Source: UBA6623 sp965238125
Lineage (GTDB): Bacteria > Acidobacteriota > Terriglobia > Bryobacterales > UBA6623
NCBI GenBank assembly: GCA_965238125.1
Contig: OZ250179.1
Span: 6,014,001-6,078,000 of the forward strand
Direction: 5' to 3'
Length of the DNA: 64,000 bases
Made by a program: the position numbers and the translations under genes. Numbering within the stretch: position 1 is the first letter of the stretch; the number at the start of each line of letters is the position of its first letter. The notes beneath the pieces are model-generated. The model had not been told where the DNA came from and searched no databases. It saw nothing but the letters and a program-made list of their open reading frames with translations. Shown piece after piece: positions 32,816-40,495 of this stretch.

Positions 32816-35202
32816 CTGGACACTTTGCAGACGGACCGTTTATCGTTTTGGGCCGCGAACACCGGGCCGTGCCCACAGTGGGGCAGGTCTCCAGGCCTGC
32901 CCATTCACAGATCCTCAATGAGTGTTCCCGGGCCAACGGCCCACTTTGGGTTTTTGACCGACCCGTCCTCGCACGCATCGCAGCCGCGTTCGTCCTCCTG
33001 CTCGGCGTGCCGACCTCCGCCGAAACAACCAAAACCTGGGACCAGACCACCTTCACGCATTTCGAAAAGGGCCGCGCGGAAGGTGTCTCGATCCGAAGCG
33101 ACGGCAAGCTGGTGCTCGCTCCCGGGTTGCGGAAACTCCACGAAGCGCCGTCTTCCTATTTCCAAGCCTTGGCCGTCGACGCCCAGGGCAACGTCTACGC
33201 GGGCGCGGGCCCCGAGGCAGCCGTGCTCCGGATCACGCCCGACGGCGAGACCACCACCCTGTTCGAAACCGACGCCGTGGAAATTCGCGCCCTCGCCGTC
33301 GGCCCCGACGACAACATCTACGCCGCCACCCTCCCCGATGCCAAAGTCTTCAAGATCGATGCCGACGGCAACGCCTCCGTCTTCTTCGACCCCGACGCCG
33401 AGTACATCTGGGACATGGCCGTCGACGCCGACGGCAACCTCTTTCTCGCCTGTGGGGCCAAGGGACGGATCTTTCGCGTTTCCCCTTCGGGCGAGGGAAC
33501 GCTGTACTTTGACACGGAGCAAACTCATGTGCGATCGATTGCCGTCGGCGAGGACGGAACCCTCGTAGTCGGCACCGACCCGGGAGGGCTGATCTTACGC
33601 ATTTCCCGTGACTCCGCCGATGCCTCCGCCGACGCCGAGCCGCGCGGCTTCGTCCTTTACCAAACCACGAAGAAAGAGGTCACGGCTTTGGTTCGCGCCG
33701 CCGACGGGACCGTGTATGCCGCCGCCGTCGGCAACCGCAAGGCCGGCGCGCCGCCTCCTCCAACCCCCGCGGCGCCCACGCCCACGCCGACCGCAGCTCC
33801 GGGCGCGGCCCTGATGCCGGGAAACGTAACCACCACCCGACAGCCCGCCGCACGGCCGGTGACCGCCAATGTCAAAACGAAGATCACCGGCGGCAGCGAG
33901 GTTTACCGTATTCGCCCCGACGGCCAACCGGAGGTGGTTTGGCGTTCCGACAAAGACATCGTCTACGCTCTGGGCTTCGACGGCGACGGCAAACTCGTCA
34001 TTGGCTCCGGCGATCGCGGGCGCTTGCTGCGGCTCGATTCGGAAACGGCGTGGTCTTTGGTGCTTTCTACGCCGTCCAAACAGATCACCGCCTTCGCCGC
34101 GGGACCGGCGGGGCGCCTGTTCGCCGCCACCGGCAATATCGGGGCCGTCTACGAGCTCGGGCCCGGCCCGGCCGCCGAAGGCGTCTTCACGAGCGAGCCC
34201 TTCGACACGAACATCTTTTCGGAATGGGGCCGCATTGAGTGGCGCGGCGCCGGCGCGGGCTCTACCGGCATTGCGGTCTCGACGCGGGGCGGCAACCTAC
34301 GCGGGACCGCTCGAAACTGGAGTGATTGGTCGGCGCCGGTCACCGAATCCGACGGCGGCCCGGCCGGCTCCCCGGCCTCTCGTTTCGTTCAATGGCGCGC
34401 GACGCTCAAGCCAACCGCTGAAGGTGACTCTCCTCTGCTGGAATCGGTTCGCCTGTACTATCTGCCCAAGAACATAGCCCCGCGGCTGACTCATCTACAG
34501 ATGGTGGGGCCCAATCTTCGTTTTGTGACCGCTCCCAAGCCTAATGTAGTTCGCAATCGGAATCTCCCCGCACTGGGCGCAAAGCCCCCGGCGAAGCCTC
34601 CGGTGCGGCCGACTAAGCCTCACATGGTGACCCGGGAAAACGGTCACATCGGCGCCCGTTGGGCCGCGCGCGACCGGAATCAGGACAAGTTAACCTACCG
34701 GCTGGAAATACGGGGCGAAACCGAATCAGAGTGGAAAGTTCTCGAAGACAACTTCGAAACCGCCTACCATAGCTGGGATTCGACCGCTTTCGCCGACGGT
34801 CTTTACCGCGTCCACGTCACCGTGTCCGACCGACTGTCGAATCCGCGCGGCCAAGCCGAGACGGATACCCGCACGAGCGAGCCCTTCCTCATCGACAACA
34901 GCGCGCCAACTCTGTCGAATCTCTCGGCCGAACGGGTGGACACGCGGCTCCGCGTGCTGCTCGACGCCGCGGACACCGCAACGAAGATTCGCAAGGCTGA
35001 ATACTCCATCGACGGCGGGGAATGGACTCCCGTCGTGCCGACAACACGCCTGTTCGACTCCGGCAATCTCTCCTTTGACTTCGAAACCACCGAGGTCGAC
35101 AACTCCGAACACACCGTCGCCGTTCGAGTCCGCGACAGCCGCGGCAATGTCGCCGCGGCCAAAGCCGTCGTTCGCCGACCGGAGACCGCCGACGGCCGAT
35201 AG
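32812..35202 (+). CDS. secreted beta-propeller-like protein
   Basis: A 796-residue protein. From about residue 75 come repeated propeller strands of the NHL/Vgb type (ALAVDAQGNVYAGAG, ALAVGPDDNIYAATL, DMAVDADGNLFLACG, SIAVGEDGTLVVGTD). A Pro/Ala/Thr-rich linker (about 318-345), more propeller strands, and Ig/fibronectin-like C-terminal strands (residues 620-790) follow. A hydrophobic export signal lies only at residues 52-70 (ARIAAAFVLLLGVPTSA). The GTG at 32812 overlaps the S55 stop, but the first 50 residues are partly translation of a dispersed palindrome, so the start may be a GTG near 32878. It may be a partner or substrate of the peptidase. Confidence 0.75.
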   Translation: MTGHFADGPFIVLGREHRAVPTVGQVSRPAHSQILNECSRANGPLWVFDRPVLARIAAAFVLLLGVPTSAETTKTWDQTTFTHFEKGRAEGVSIRSDGKLVLAPGLRKLHEAPSSYFQALAVDAQGNVYAGAGPEAAVLRITPDGETTTLFETDAVEIRALAVGPDDNIYAATLPDAKVFKIDADGNASVFFDPDAEYIWDMAVDADGNLFLACGAKGRIFRVSPSGEGTLYFDTEQTHVRSIAVGEDGTLVVGTDPGGLILRISRDSADASADAEPRGFVLYQTTKKEVTALVRAADGTVYAAAVGNRKAGAPPPPTPAAPTPTPTAAPGAALMPGNVTTTRQPAARPVTANVKTKITGGSEVYRIRPDGQPEVVWRSDKDIVYALGFDGDGKLVIGSGDRGRLLRLDSETAWSLVLSTPSKQITAFAAGPAGRLFAATGNIGAVYELGPGPAAEGVFTSEPFDTNIFSEWGRIEWRGAGAGSTGIAVSTRGGNLRGTARNWSDWSAPVTESDGGPAGSPASRFVQWRATLKPTAEGDSPLLESVRLYYLPKNIAPRLTHLQMVGPNLRFVTAPKPNVVRNRNLPALGAKPPAKPPVRPTKPHMVTRENGHIGARWAARDRNQDKLTYRLEIRGETESEWKVLEDNFETAYHSWDSTAFADGLYRVHVTVSDRLSNPRGQAETDTRTSEPFLIDNSAPTLSNLSAERVDTRLRVLLDAADTATKIRKAEYSIDGGEWTPVVPTTRLFDSGNLSFDFETTEVDNSEHTVAVRVRDSRGNVAAAKAVVRRPETADGR
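32881..32902. repeat. small dispersed palindrome, copy C
   Basis: GGGCAGGTCTCCAGGCCTGC then CC is the reverse-orientation form of the palindromes at 243-265 and 4142-4164. It lies within the 5' end of the propeller gene, where it encodes GQVSRPA. Confidence 0.6.
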
Positions 35203-35262
35203 CGGCCGAGGACCGCGCACGGTCGAAAAATCGAGGCGCCGGCATACACAATTCACAGCATA

Positions 35263-35417
35263 GATACAGAGCCCGGAACGCAAGCGACGGGCCAAGGCTA
35301 CAACGGTGTCGAGCAGGGGGAAGACGATGTCGAAAGGCGAAACGGGGGGGGAGGCGGTGCCGAAGCTCATGCGGTTCCTTGCCCTTGGCCCGTCGCTTGC
35401 GCTCTGGGCTCCGTATC
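35263..35417. repeat. 155-bp element with 35-bp inverted repeats
   Basis: Left arm 35263-35297 (GATACAGAGCCCGGAACGCA then AGCGACGGGCCAAGG) and right arm 35383-35417 are inverted copies matching at 32 of 35 positions. The changes are transitions that keep G-U pairing. The spacer has no gene. It fills the gap between the convergent propeller and M1-homologue genes, and could be a MITE or a bidirectional terminator. Confidence 0.7.
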
Positions 35418-35422
35418 CGCGG

Positions 35423-37459
35423 TTAATACAAGCGCTCTTCGCGGCGCTTGCGTCGGTAGGGGTTTTCGAGGTATTTACGTGCCTCGTCCTGTGCGCCCTG
35501 GGTGTTGTCGCGCGTACGGATGGCGAGTTGGTACTCGTTGACGGCGCGCTCGCGTTGGCCGGTGACGTCGAAAATCTTGCCGAGGTTGATATGCGACCAC
35601 ACCATGGTCCACTCCGGCTCTTGATCGCCGTTTAGCGATTCGCGGAATTCGTTCGCCGCCGATTGGTAGTTGTTCTGCAAGAGAAAGACTTCGCCCACGC
35701 GGTAATGGGACAGCGAGCTGTAACGGTTGATGTCGAGAGCCTTCTGGTAGTTGGTCAGCGCTTCGTTGTAGTAGCCGAGTTCGACAAGTTGCTCACCCTT
35801 GCGGATCTCCACTCGAACGCGAATCTTCTCGTCGAACCGTAGAATGCGGTTCTTGGGGTCGAGCACAACCCGACGCGGTTTCCCAAACGTATCGATCGTG
35901 TAATCGGACGATGTCCCGCTGACGTCGATCGTCTCGAACTCCGGCTCGCCTTCGGTTTCGATTTTCAACTCGATCGGCATGCGGAAGGTGTCCATGTCTT
36001 GCTTGACCTTGCCGATCACGCGAAAACCTTCCCCCTCGCCAAGGCGGTAGATGGTGTATTCCTGGGAGAACTCCGGTGTTCCTTGCGACTCGGTCCATTG
36101 GATGAAGAACGGCTCGAGACTCTTGCCGCTGACCGCCTCGGCGGTTTCGCGAAAGGCGTCGGTCGACATCGTTTGCCAGGCGTACTTCTCTATGAAATTC
36201 GACAAGGTTTGGAAGAACGCCTCGTCGCCGATCGCCCAGCGCAGCATATGAAGAACCATGGCGCCTTTGTAGCCGGCCAAGGCAGTGACCTCTTGCGAGA
36301 ACTCTCCCAACCTTCCCGCCTGAACCAGCGGCACGTCGTCGTAGGTCAGGGCGTTGATGCGAACCGTCTCGACCAGCGGATCGAAGCCCGTTTCACCGTC
36401 CTGTTCTTCGACAAACAGCATCGCGGAATAGAGCGCCATGCCGTCGTTGAGCCAAGTGTGGTTGCGGCTGCCGGGCGACGTCACCGCGCCCCACCACTGC
36501 CGCGCGACTTGGGCGCCCAGTAGTTGACGGTTAACGTCCGGCGTGAGGGAATAGGCACTCAAGAAGATGATGCCGGGCGCGGCATAACCGGCCGGGGCGA
36601 GGTCGCCGACCTCGACGAGCGTCAGCGAGGTCGAATACGGCGGCAGAAAGCGGTCCGTGAAATATTGCACCATCGGGCCGACGGCTTCGCCGTACAAGCC
36701 GGCCGTTTCTTCGTCCGCCGAGGAGAAATAGACGTCGGTCGTCACGCCTTCGCTCTCGACGCTGACGGCGTCGCCCGAGACGACCGCAATACTGCCGGGA
36801 AACGACGCCCGACTGAACTCAAACGAATAACGAACCTTGTCGTCGCTCTCTTCCGAAGTCGACAGTCCGCTGCCGATGACCTTCAAGCCGCGGGCCACAC
36901 TCACGTGGATATTGGCGGCAAAGCGGTCCGCTTCATATCCGTTCATGGGGAACCAACGCGCCGGGTAGAGAAGATAAGCCCGGTCGGCCTCGATCGTGGC
37001 CAGGTCATAGCCCTCCACCGGGGAGTCGCGGGTGCCTTCGAGTTGGCCGTCGTAGAAAAACGTTACGGTTACGGCTTGTTCCGGCGCCAGAGCTTGCGGG
37101 AAGTTCAACCGTACCGTGAAATCCCGGCCGTAACGAACGGCGGAAATTTCCGAACCGTCCTCGCCTTCCACGCGGCTGACGTTGAGGGCGTTGTGCAATT
37201 CGAAAACAACGTTGTCGGTTGCCTCGCGCGGCGTGAAACGCACGTCCACTCGCGCTTCGAGAGTCTGCGTCGCCAGGTCGATCTCGGCGTCAATGTCGTA
37301 GAAGTCGACGTCGATACGGGGCCGCTCGACTTGCGCCCTTGCCGGGGCGGCAATGCTTATGGCCAAGGCGGCCAGGAGCAGACCGACCGCCCAAAAACCG
37401 CGGTGGGTCTCGCCGCGTTCGCCGACGCTTCGCGCCTGTGTGCTTCGCGCTTGTGTCAT
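35423..37459 (-). CDS. exported M1 aminopeptidase homologue lacking the zinc site, with TPR tail
   Basis: A 678-residue exported protein. After a signal (GFWAVGLLLAALAISIAAPARA) comes an M1-type N-terminal beta domain and a gluzincin-like domain. Where active M1 enzymes have HExxH in VAHELAHQWWG, this protein has GAQVARQWWG (about residues 315-324). The third-ligand site WLNEGFA is WLNDGMA, so both His, the catalytic Glu and the Glu ligand are all changed. Residues from about 560 form TPR helices (GYYNEALTNYQKALDINRYSS). The start at 37459 overlaps the lpxB stop (ATGA). It is probably a peptide-binding scaffold, not a peptidase. Confidence 0.85.
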   Translation of the reverse strand: MTQARSTQARSVGERGETHRGFWAVGLLLAALAISIAAPARAQVERPRIDVDFYDIDAEIDLATQTLEARVDVRFTPREATDNVVFELHNALNVSRVEGEDGSEISAVRYGRDFTVRLNFPQALAPEQAVTVTFFYDGQLEGTRDSPVEGYDLATIEADRAYLLYPARWFPMNGYEADRFAANIHVSVARGLKVIGSGLSTSEESDDKVRYSFEFSRASFPGSIAVVSGDAVSVESEGVTTDVYFSSADEETAGLYGEAVGPMVQYFTDRFLPPYSTSLTLVEVGDLAPAGYAAPGIIFLSAYSLTPDVNRQLLGAQVARQWWGAVTSPGSRNHTWLNDGMALYSAMLFVEEQDGETGFDPLVETVRINALTYDDVPLVQAGRLGEFSQEVTALAGYKGAMVLHMLRWAIGDEAFFQTLSNFIEKYAWQTMSTDAFRETAEAVSGKSLEPFFIQWTESQGTPEFSQEYTIYRLGEGEGFRVIGKVKQDMDTFRMPIELKIETEGEPEFETIDVSGTSSDYTIDTFGKPRRVVLDPKNRILRFDEKIRVRVEIRKGEQLVELGYYNEALTNYQKALDINRYSSLSHYRVGEVFLLQNNYQSAANEFRESLNGDQEPEWTMVWSHINLGKIFDVTGQRERAVNEYQLAIRTRDNTQGAQDEARKYLENPYRRKRREERLY

Positions 37460-38598
37460 GCCGCCGATCCCCCCTGGAGTTTGAATTCCGTGCATATCAC
37501 CTCCGCCGCCCGTTCGGCAGCGGGCCGCGATGTTTCGAGACCTTTCCCGATTTCGGCCAACTCCCGCCGCATCGTTTCGCGCGCCTCGTCATCATCCAAA
37601 AGTCTTTCCGCCTCGGCGGCCAGCCGTTCGGCCGTGCAATCGCTTTGAATCAGCTCGGGGACAATTCGCCGCCCCGCGAGCAGATTCACCATGCTGTAGA
37701 AGGGTACGTCCACCAACAGCTTGCCGACCAGCCACGACGGAGTGGTCACGCGGTAGAAAACGACCATCGGAGCCCCCAACAGCGCGGCTTCGACCGTGGC
37801 GGTTCCGCTGGCCGTTAACGCCAAATCGGCATGGCTCAGCGCGTTTTCCGTATTGCCTTCAATTATATGGACGGCGGAATCGGAAATGCGTTCCGCGAAA
37901 AACTCCTTCCCTGTCGTTGACGACGCCGGCAGGACGAAGTTCAGCTGCCGGCCGCGCCGTAATCGCTCGACCGCGCCCAGCAACGGTTCGAGATGACGCC
38001 GCGCCTCGCCGCGCCGGCTGCCGGGCAACAACGCAACCAGCGGCGCTTGCTCATCGAGCCCGTGAGCTTGAAAGAACTCCGCGCGCGACACCGTCGCGTT
38101 CACCTTCCCCTTGAGGGGGTGCCCGACGAAAGTGGCCTCGATTCCGTTGCCGCGAAAGTATTCTTGCTCGAACGGAAAGATGCACAGCAGATGATCGACA
38201 ACCCGGCGCAACACCCGTAGTCGTCCCTTGCGCCAAGCCCAGACCTGCGGCGCGACGTAGTAGAAAATCGGAACGTTCTCTTTTCTCAGTTTGGCGGCCA
38301 AGCGCAAGTGAAAATCGGGCGAGTCGGTGAGAATGGCCATCGCGGGACGCTCCCGCCGGGCCGCGCGAGCCAGCCGGTTGAGCACCCCGAAAACACGCGG
38401 GATGTGGGCAATGACCTCGAAGATCCCAACAACGGCGATCTCTTCGCTCTCGACGACCGCGCGGACGCCCGACGCCCGCAATCGCTTGCCCGCACAGCCG
38501 AAAAACTCCGCCTCGGGAAACCGTTCGCGTAGGGCTTCAACCAGCTCGGCGCAGTAGCGGTCCCCCGACGCTTCGCCGGCTGAAACGAGAATTTTCAT
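37456..38598 (-). CDS. lpxB: lipid-A-disaccharide synthase
   Basis: A 380-residue inner-membrane-associated glycosyltransferase that joins UDP-diacylglucosamine and lipid X in lipid A synthesis. The start is the ATG of MKILVSAGEASGDRYCAELV, the family N-terminus; upstream open frame is not coding. Marks: GIFEVIAHIPRVFGVLNRL, DSPDFHLRLAAKL, VAPQVWAWRKGRLRVLRRVVDHLLCIFPFEQEYF, FVGHPLKG, LLPGSRRGEARRHLEPLL, and TASGTATVEAALLGAPMVVFYR near residue 280. It proves an LPS-containing outer membrane. No other lpx gene is in the window. Confidence 0.95.
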   Translation of the reverse strand: MKILVSAGEASGDRYCAELVEALRERFPEAEFFGCAGKRLRASGVRAVVESEEIAVVGIFEVIAHIPRVFGVLNRLARAARRERPAMAILTDSPDFHLRLAAKLRKENVPIFYYVAPQVWAWRKGRLRVLRRVVDHLLCIFPFEQEYFRGNGIEATFVGHPLKGKVNATVSRAEFFQAHGLDEQAPLVALLPGSRRGEARRHLEPLLGAVERLRRGRQLNFVLPASSTTGKEFFAERISDSAVHIIEGNTENALSHADLALTASGTATVEAALLGAPMVVFYRVTTPSWLVGKLLVDVPFYSMVNLLAGRRIVPELIQSDCTAERLAAEAERLLDDDEARETMRRELAEIGKGLETSRPAAERAAEVICTEFKLQGGSAA

Positions 38599-38637
38599 CG
38601 GGTGAGGTTCAGTGTATCGAACGAGGGAGAGCCTGCC

Positions 38638-38873
38638 CCAAACCCAGCCGCGCGCGTAGAGCAAGCGGTATGCGGCGCAACCGGCGGAGTGCTCGGAAAG
38701 TGGTGGACCCACACTGCCCGCTTCGCGGGTTCCATCCCCACGATCTAACCTCCCTGCCCGGCACGGCGCCGTGCACGGTACGATCCCGCTCCCGCACACC
38801 ACGCACCCATCACCTTCCGTCCGCCGAACGGCCTCATCGCATACCGCTTACTTACGTGCGCGGCTCAGTTTGC
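38638..38873. repeat. inverted-repeat (MITE-like) element
   Basis: The lpxB-gntP gap (38599-38914) contains no gene. CCGCGCGCGTAGAGCAAGCG then GTATGCG (38648-38674) is inverted at 38838-38863 (CGCATACCGCTTACTTACGT then GCGCGG). Pairing extends outward through CAAACNNAG for about 35 bases per arm. The spacer includes CGGCACGGCGCCGTGC, a further palindrome. It resembles the 155-bp element at 35263-35417 in plan but not in sequence. Confidence 0.6.
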
Positions 38874-38914
38874 GTACCCCCGTCTGCCTCGGGTTGCGCA
38901 GGCTCGCCTTCCTC

Positions 38915-40276
38915 TCAGCGCAGCGGCACCAAAATCGCCGCTGCCTGCGTGATCAGGTAGCCGGTGATTCCCATCACGATCAATTGGGGCGTCCAGCTCT
39001 TGAGCGCCTCGACTTCGGTGAGGCCCGACATTTGCTTGTAGACCCAGAACCCGCTGTCGTTCATCCACGAACCGACCGCCGAGCCGCTCCCGATCGCGCA
39101 GGCAATATAGACGGCGTGGAACGGCGGGGGCGAGGAAAGCACGATCGGGGCCATGATCGACGAGACGGTGATCATCGCGACCGTTCCCGAGCCTTGCGCG
39201 ACTTTGATCAGCGCGGCGAGCAAGAAGCTCAGCAGCAGCGTCCCTACGCCGAACTCTTGCGACATCTCGCCGATGGTCTTGCCGACTTCCGCCTTGACCA
39301 GCATGCCGCCGAACGACCCGCCGCCCGCGGTGATGAGAATGATCAATCCGCCGCTGGCAAGAGCTGTTTCGACCGGCTTGGCCAATTGAGCCAGCGTGTA
39401 CCCCTTTTGGGATGCCAGCAAGTGGAGCGAGACCGCCGCCGAGGCGAGCAGGGCGAAGTTGGGGTTGCCGAGAAAGCCGGTGATGTTGGAGATCTCGCTG
39501 CCTTTCGCCACCGCGTTAACGACCGTGTTCGAAGTGATGAACACAACCGGCAGCACGATCGGCAACATCGACATGAAGAAGCTCGGCAGCTCCTTTTCCT
39601 CCCGCGCCGCCAGATCCTCGAGCTCGTCCAGCGACATGCCCGGCGTCTCGCGCAGCGGCACGCTCATGGCGCGGTTGCGGTTGAGCGCGAAGAGCCAGCC
39701 GACGAACGACATCGGCACGGCGATGCAGGCGCCGACGATGATCATCACGCCTAGATCGATGTCGAGCGCCGCCGCCATCGCCAACGGCCCGGGCGTGGGG
39801 GGCACCATGCTGTGCGTGACCGCCGCTCCGGCCGAGATCGCCATCAGGAACAGCAGATAGTCCTTGCCGGTGCGAACGCGCATCGCGCGCGCCAGAGGGA
39901 CCAACAAGTAAAAGACCGTATCGAAGAAGACGGGTATCGACAGCACGTAGCCGCTCGATACCAACGAAAGCGAGGCGTTCTTCTCGCCCGACATGCGGAC
40001 GAAAACGCGCACGATCTTATCCGCCGCGCCGCTTTCCATCAAGCATTGCCCGATTAGAGCGGCGAGGGCGATGACGATGCCGATGCTGCCGCAGACACGC
40101 CCAAAGGTCGTGGCGACCTCGGGCATCACGTCGCCGAGCGCGACCTTAGAAGAGAGCAGGCCCACGGCGGTCGCCGCCGTTATCAACGCGATAAAGGCGT
40201 TGATCTTGAGCCGAAGGATGAGCAGGAAGACGATCGCAACGGCGATCAGCAAGACGAGCAGCGGGTGAATCTCCAT
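38915..40276 (-). CDS. GntP-family gluconate/hydroxyacid permease
   Basis: A 453-residue inner-membrane permease of the GntP family (gluconate, related sugar acids, glycerate). It shows 12-14 hydrophobic segments, including SLVSSGYVLSIPVFFDTVFYLLVPLARAM, AAVTHSMVPPTPGPLAMAAAL near residue 155, and the C-terminal ALIKVAQGSGTVAMITVSSIMAPI and GSAVGSWMNDSGFWVYKQMSGLT. All are strong family marks. No sugar-acid kinase or dehydrogenase lies beside it, so the substrate is open. Confidence 0.92.
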   Translation of the reverse strand: MEIHPLLVLLIAVAIVFLLILRLKINAFIALITAATAVGLLSSKVALGDVMPEVATTFGRVCGSIGIVIALAALIGQCLMESGAADKIVRVFVRMSGEKNASLSLVSSGYVLSIPVFFDTVFYLLVPLARAMRVRTGKDYLLFLMAISAGAAVTHSMVPPTPGPLAMAAALDIDLGVMIIVGACIAVPMSFVGWLFALNRNRAMSVPLRETPGMSLDELEDLAAREEKELPSFFMSMLPIVLPVVFITSNTVVNAVAKGSEISNITGFLGNPNFALLASAAVSLHLLASQKGYTLAQLAKPVETALASGGLIILITAGGGSFGGMLVKAEVGKTIGEMSQEFGVGTLLLSFLLAALIKVAQGSGTVAMITVSSIMAPIVLSSPPPFHAVYIACAIGSGSAVGSWMNDSGFWVYKQMSGLTEVEALKSWTPQLIVMGITGYLITQAAAILVPLR

Positions 40277-40416
40277 GGCTGAGCATTATTGCCCATCGCG
40301 TCCGGCCGTGTCTATAGTCGCCGATGTTGAAGGCGAGGAGCTTGAGAGAGAGCAGCGAGTCTCTTCAAGACCCGCGCACGCTGTGCGTTCCGCTTGGCGT
40401 GAGGTGCGTACGGGCC

Positions 40417-40472
40417 GAGACAAGCTGAGAGCTTGTCTCAACTGTCGACTAGGACAAACACGAGTGTTCGTC
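40417..40472. terminator. tandem hairpins after the M3 peptidase gene
   Basis: GAGACAAGCT-GAG-AGCTTGTCTC (40417-40439) is a perfect 10-bp stem. GACAAACAC-GA-GTGTTCGTC (40453-40472) follows with one mismatch. They lie just past the stop of the M3 gene on the minus strand and may terminate it. Without T-tracts they could also be dispersed repeats. Confidence 0.45.
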
Positions 40473-40495
40473 TCTACCGAGGCTTGATAGCCGTT

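Noticed and set aside
38599..38914. Small plus-strand ORFs upstream of gntP
   Set aside because: They run through the inverted-repeat element and show no protein features.
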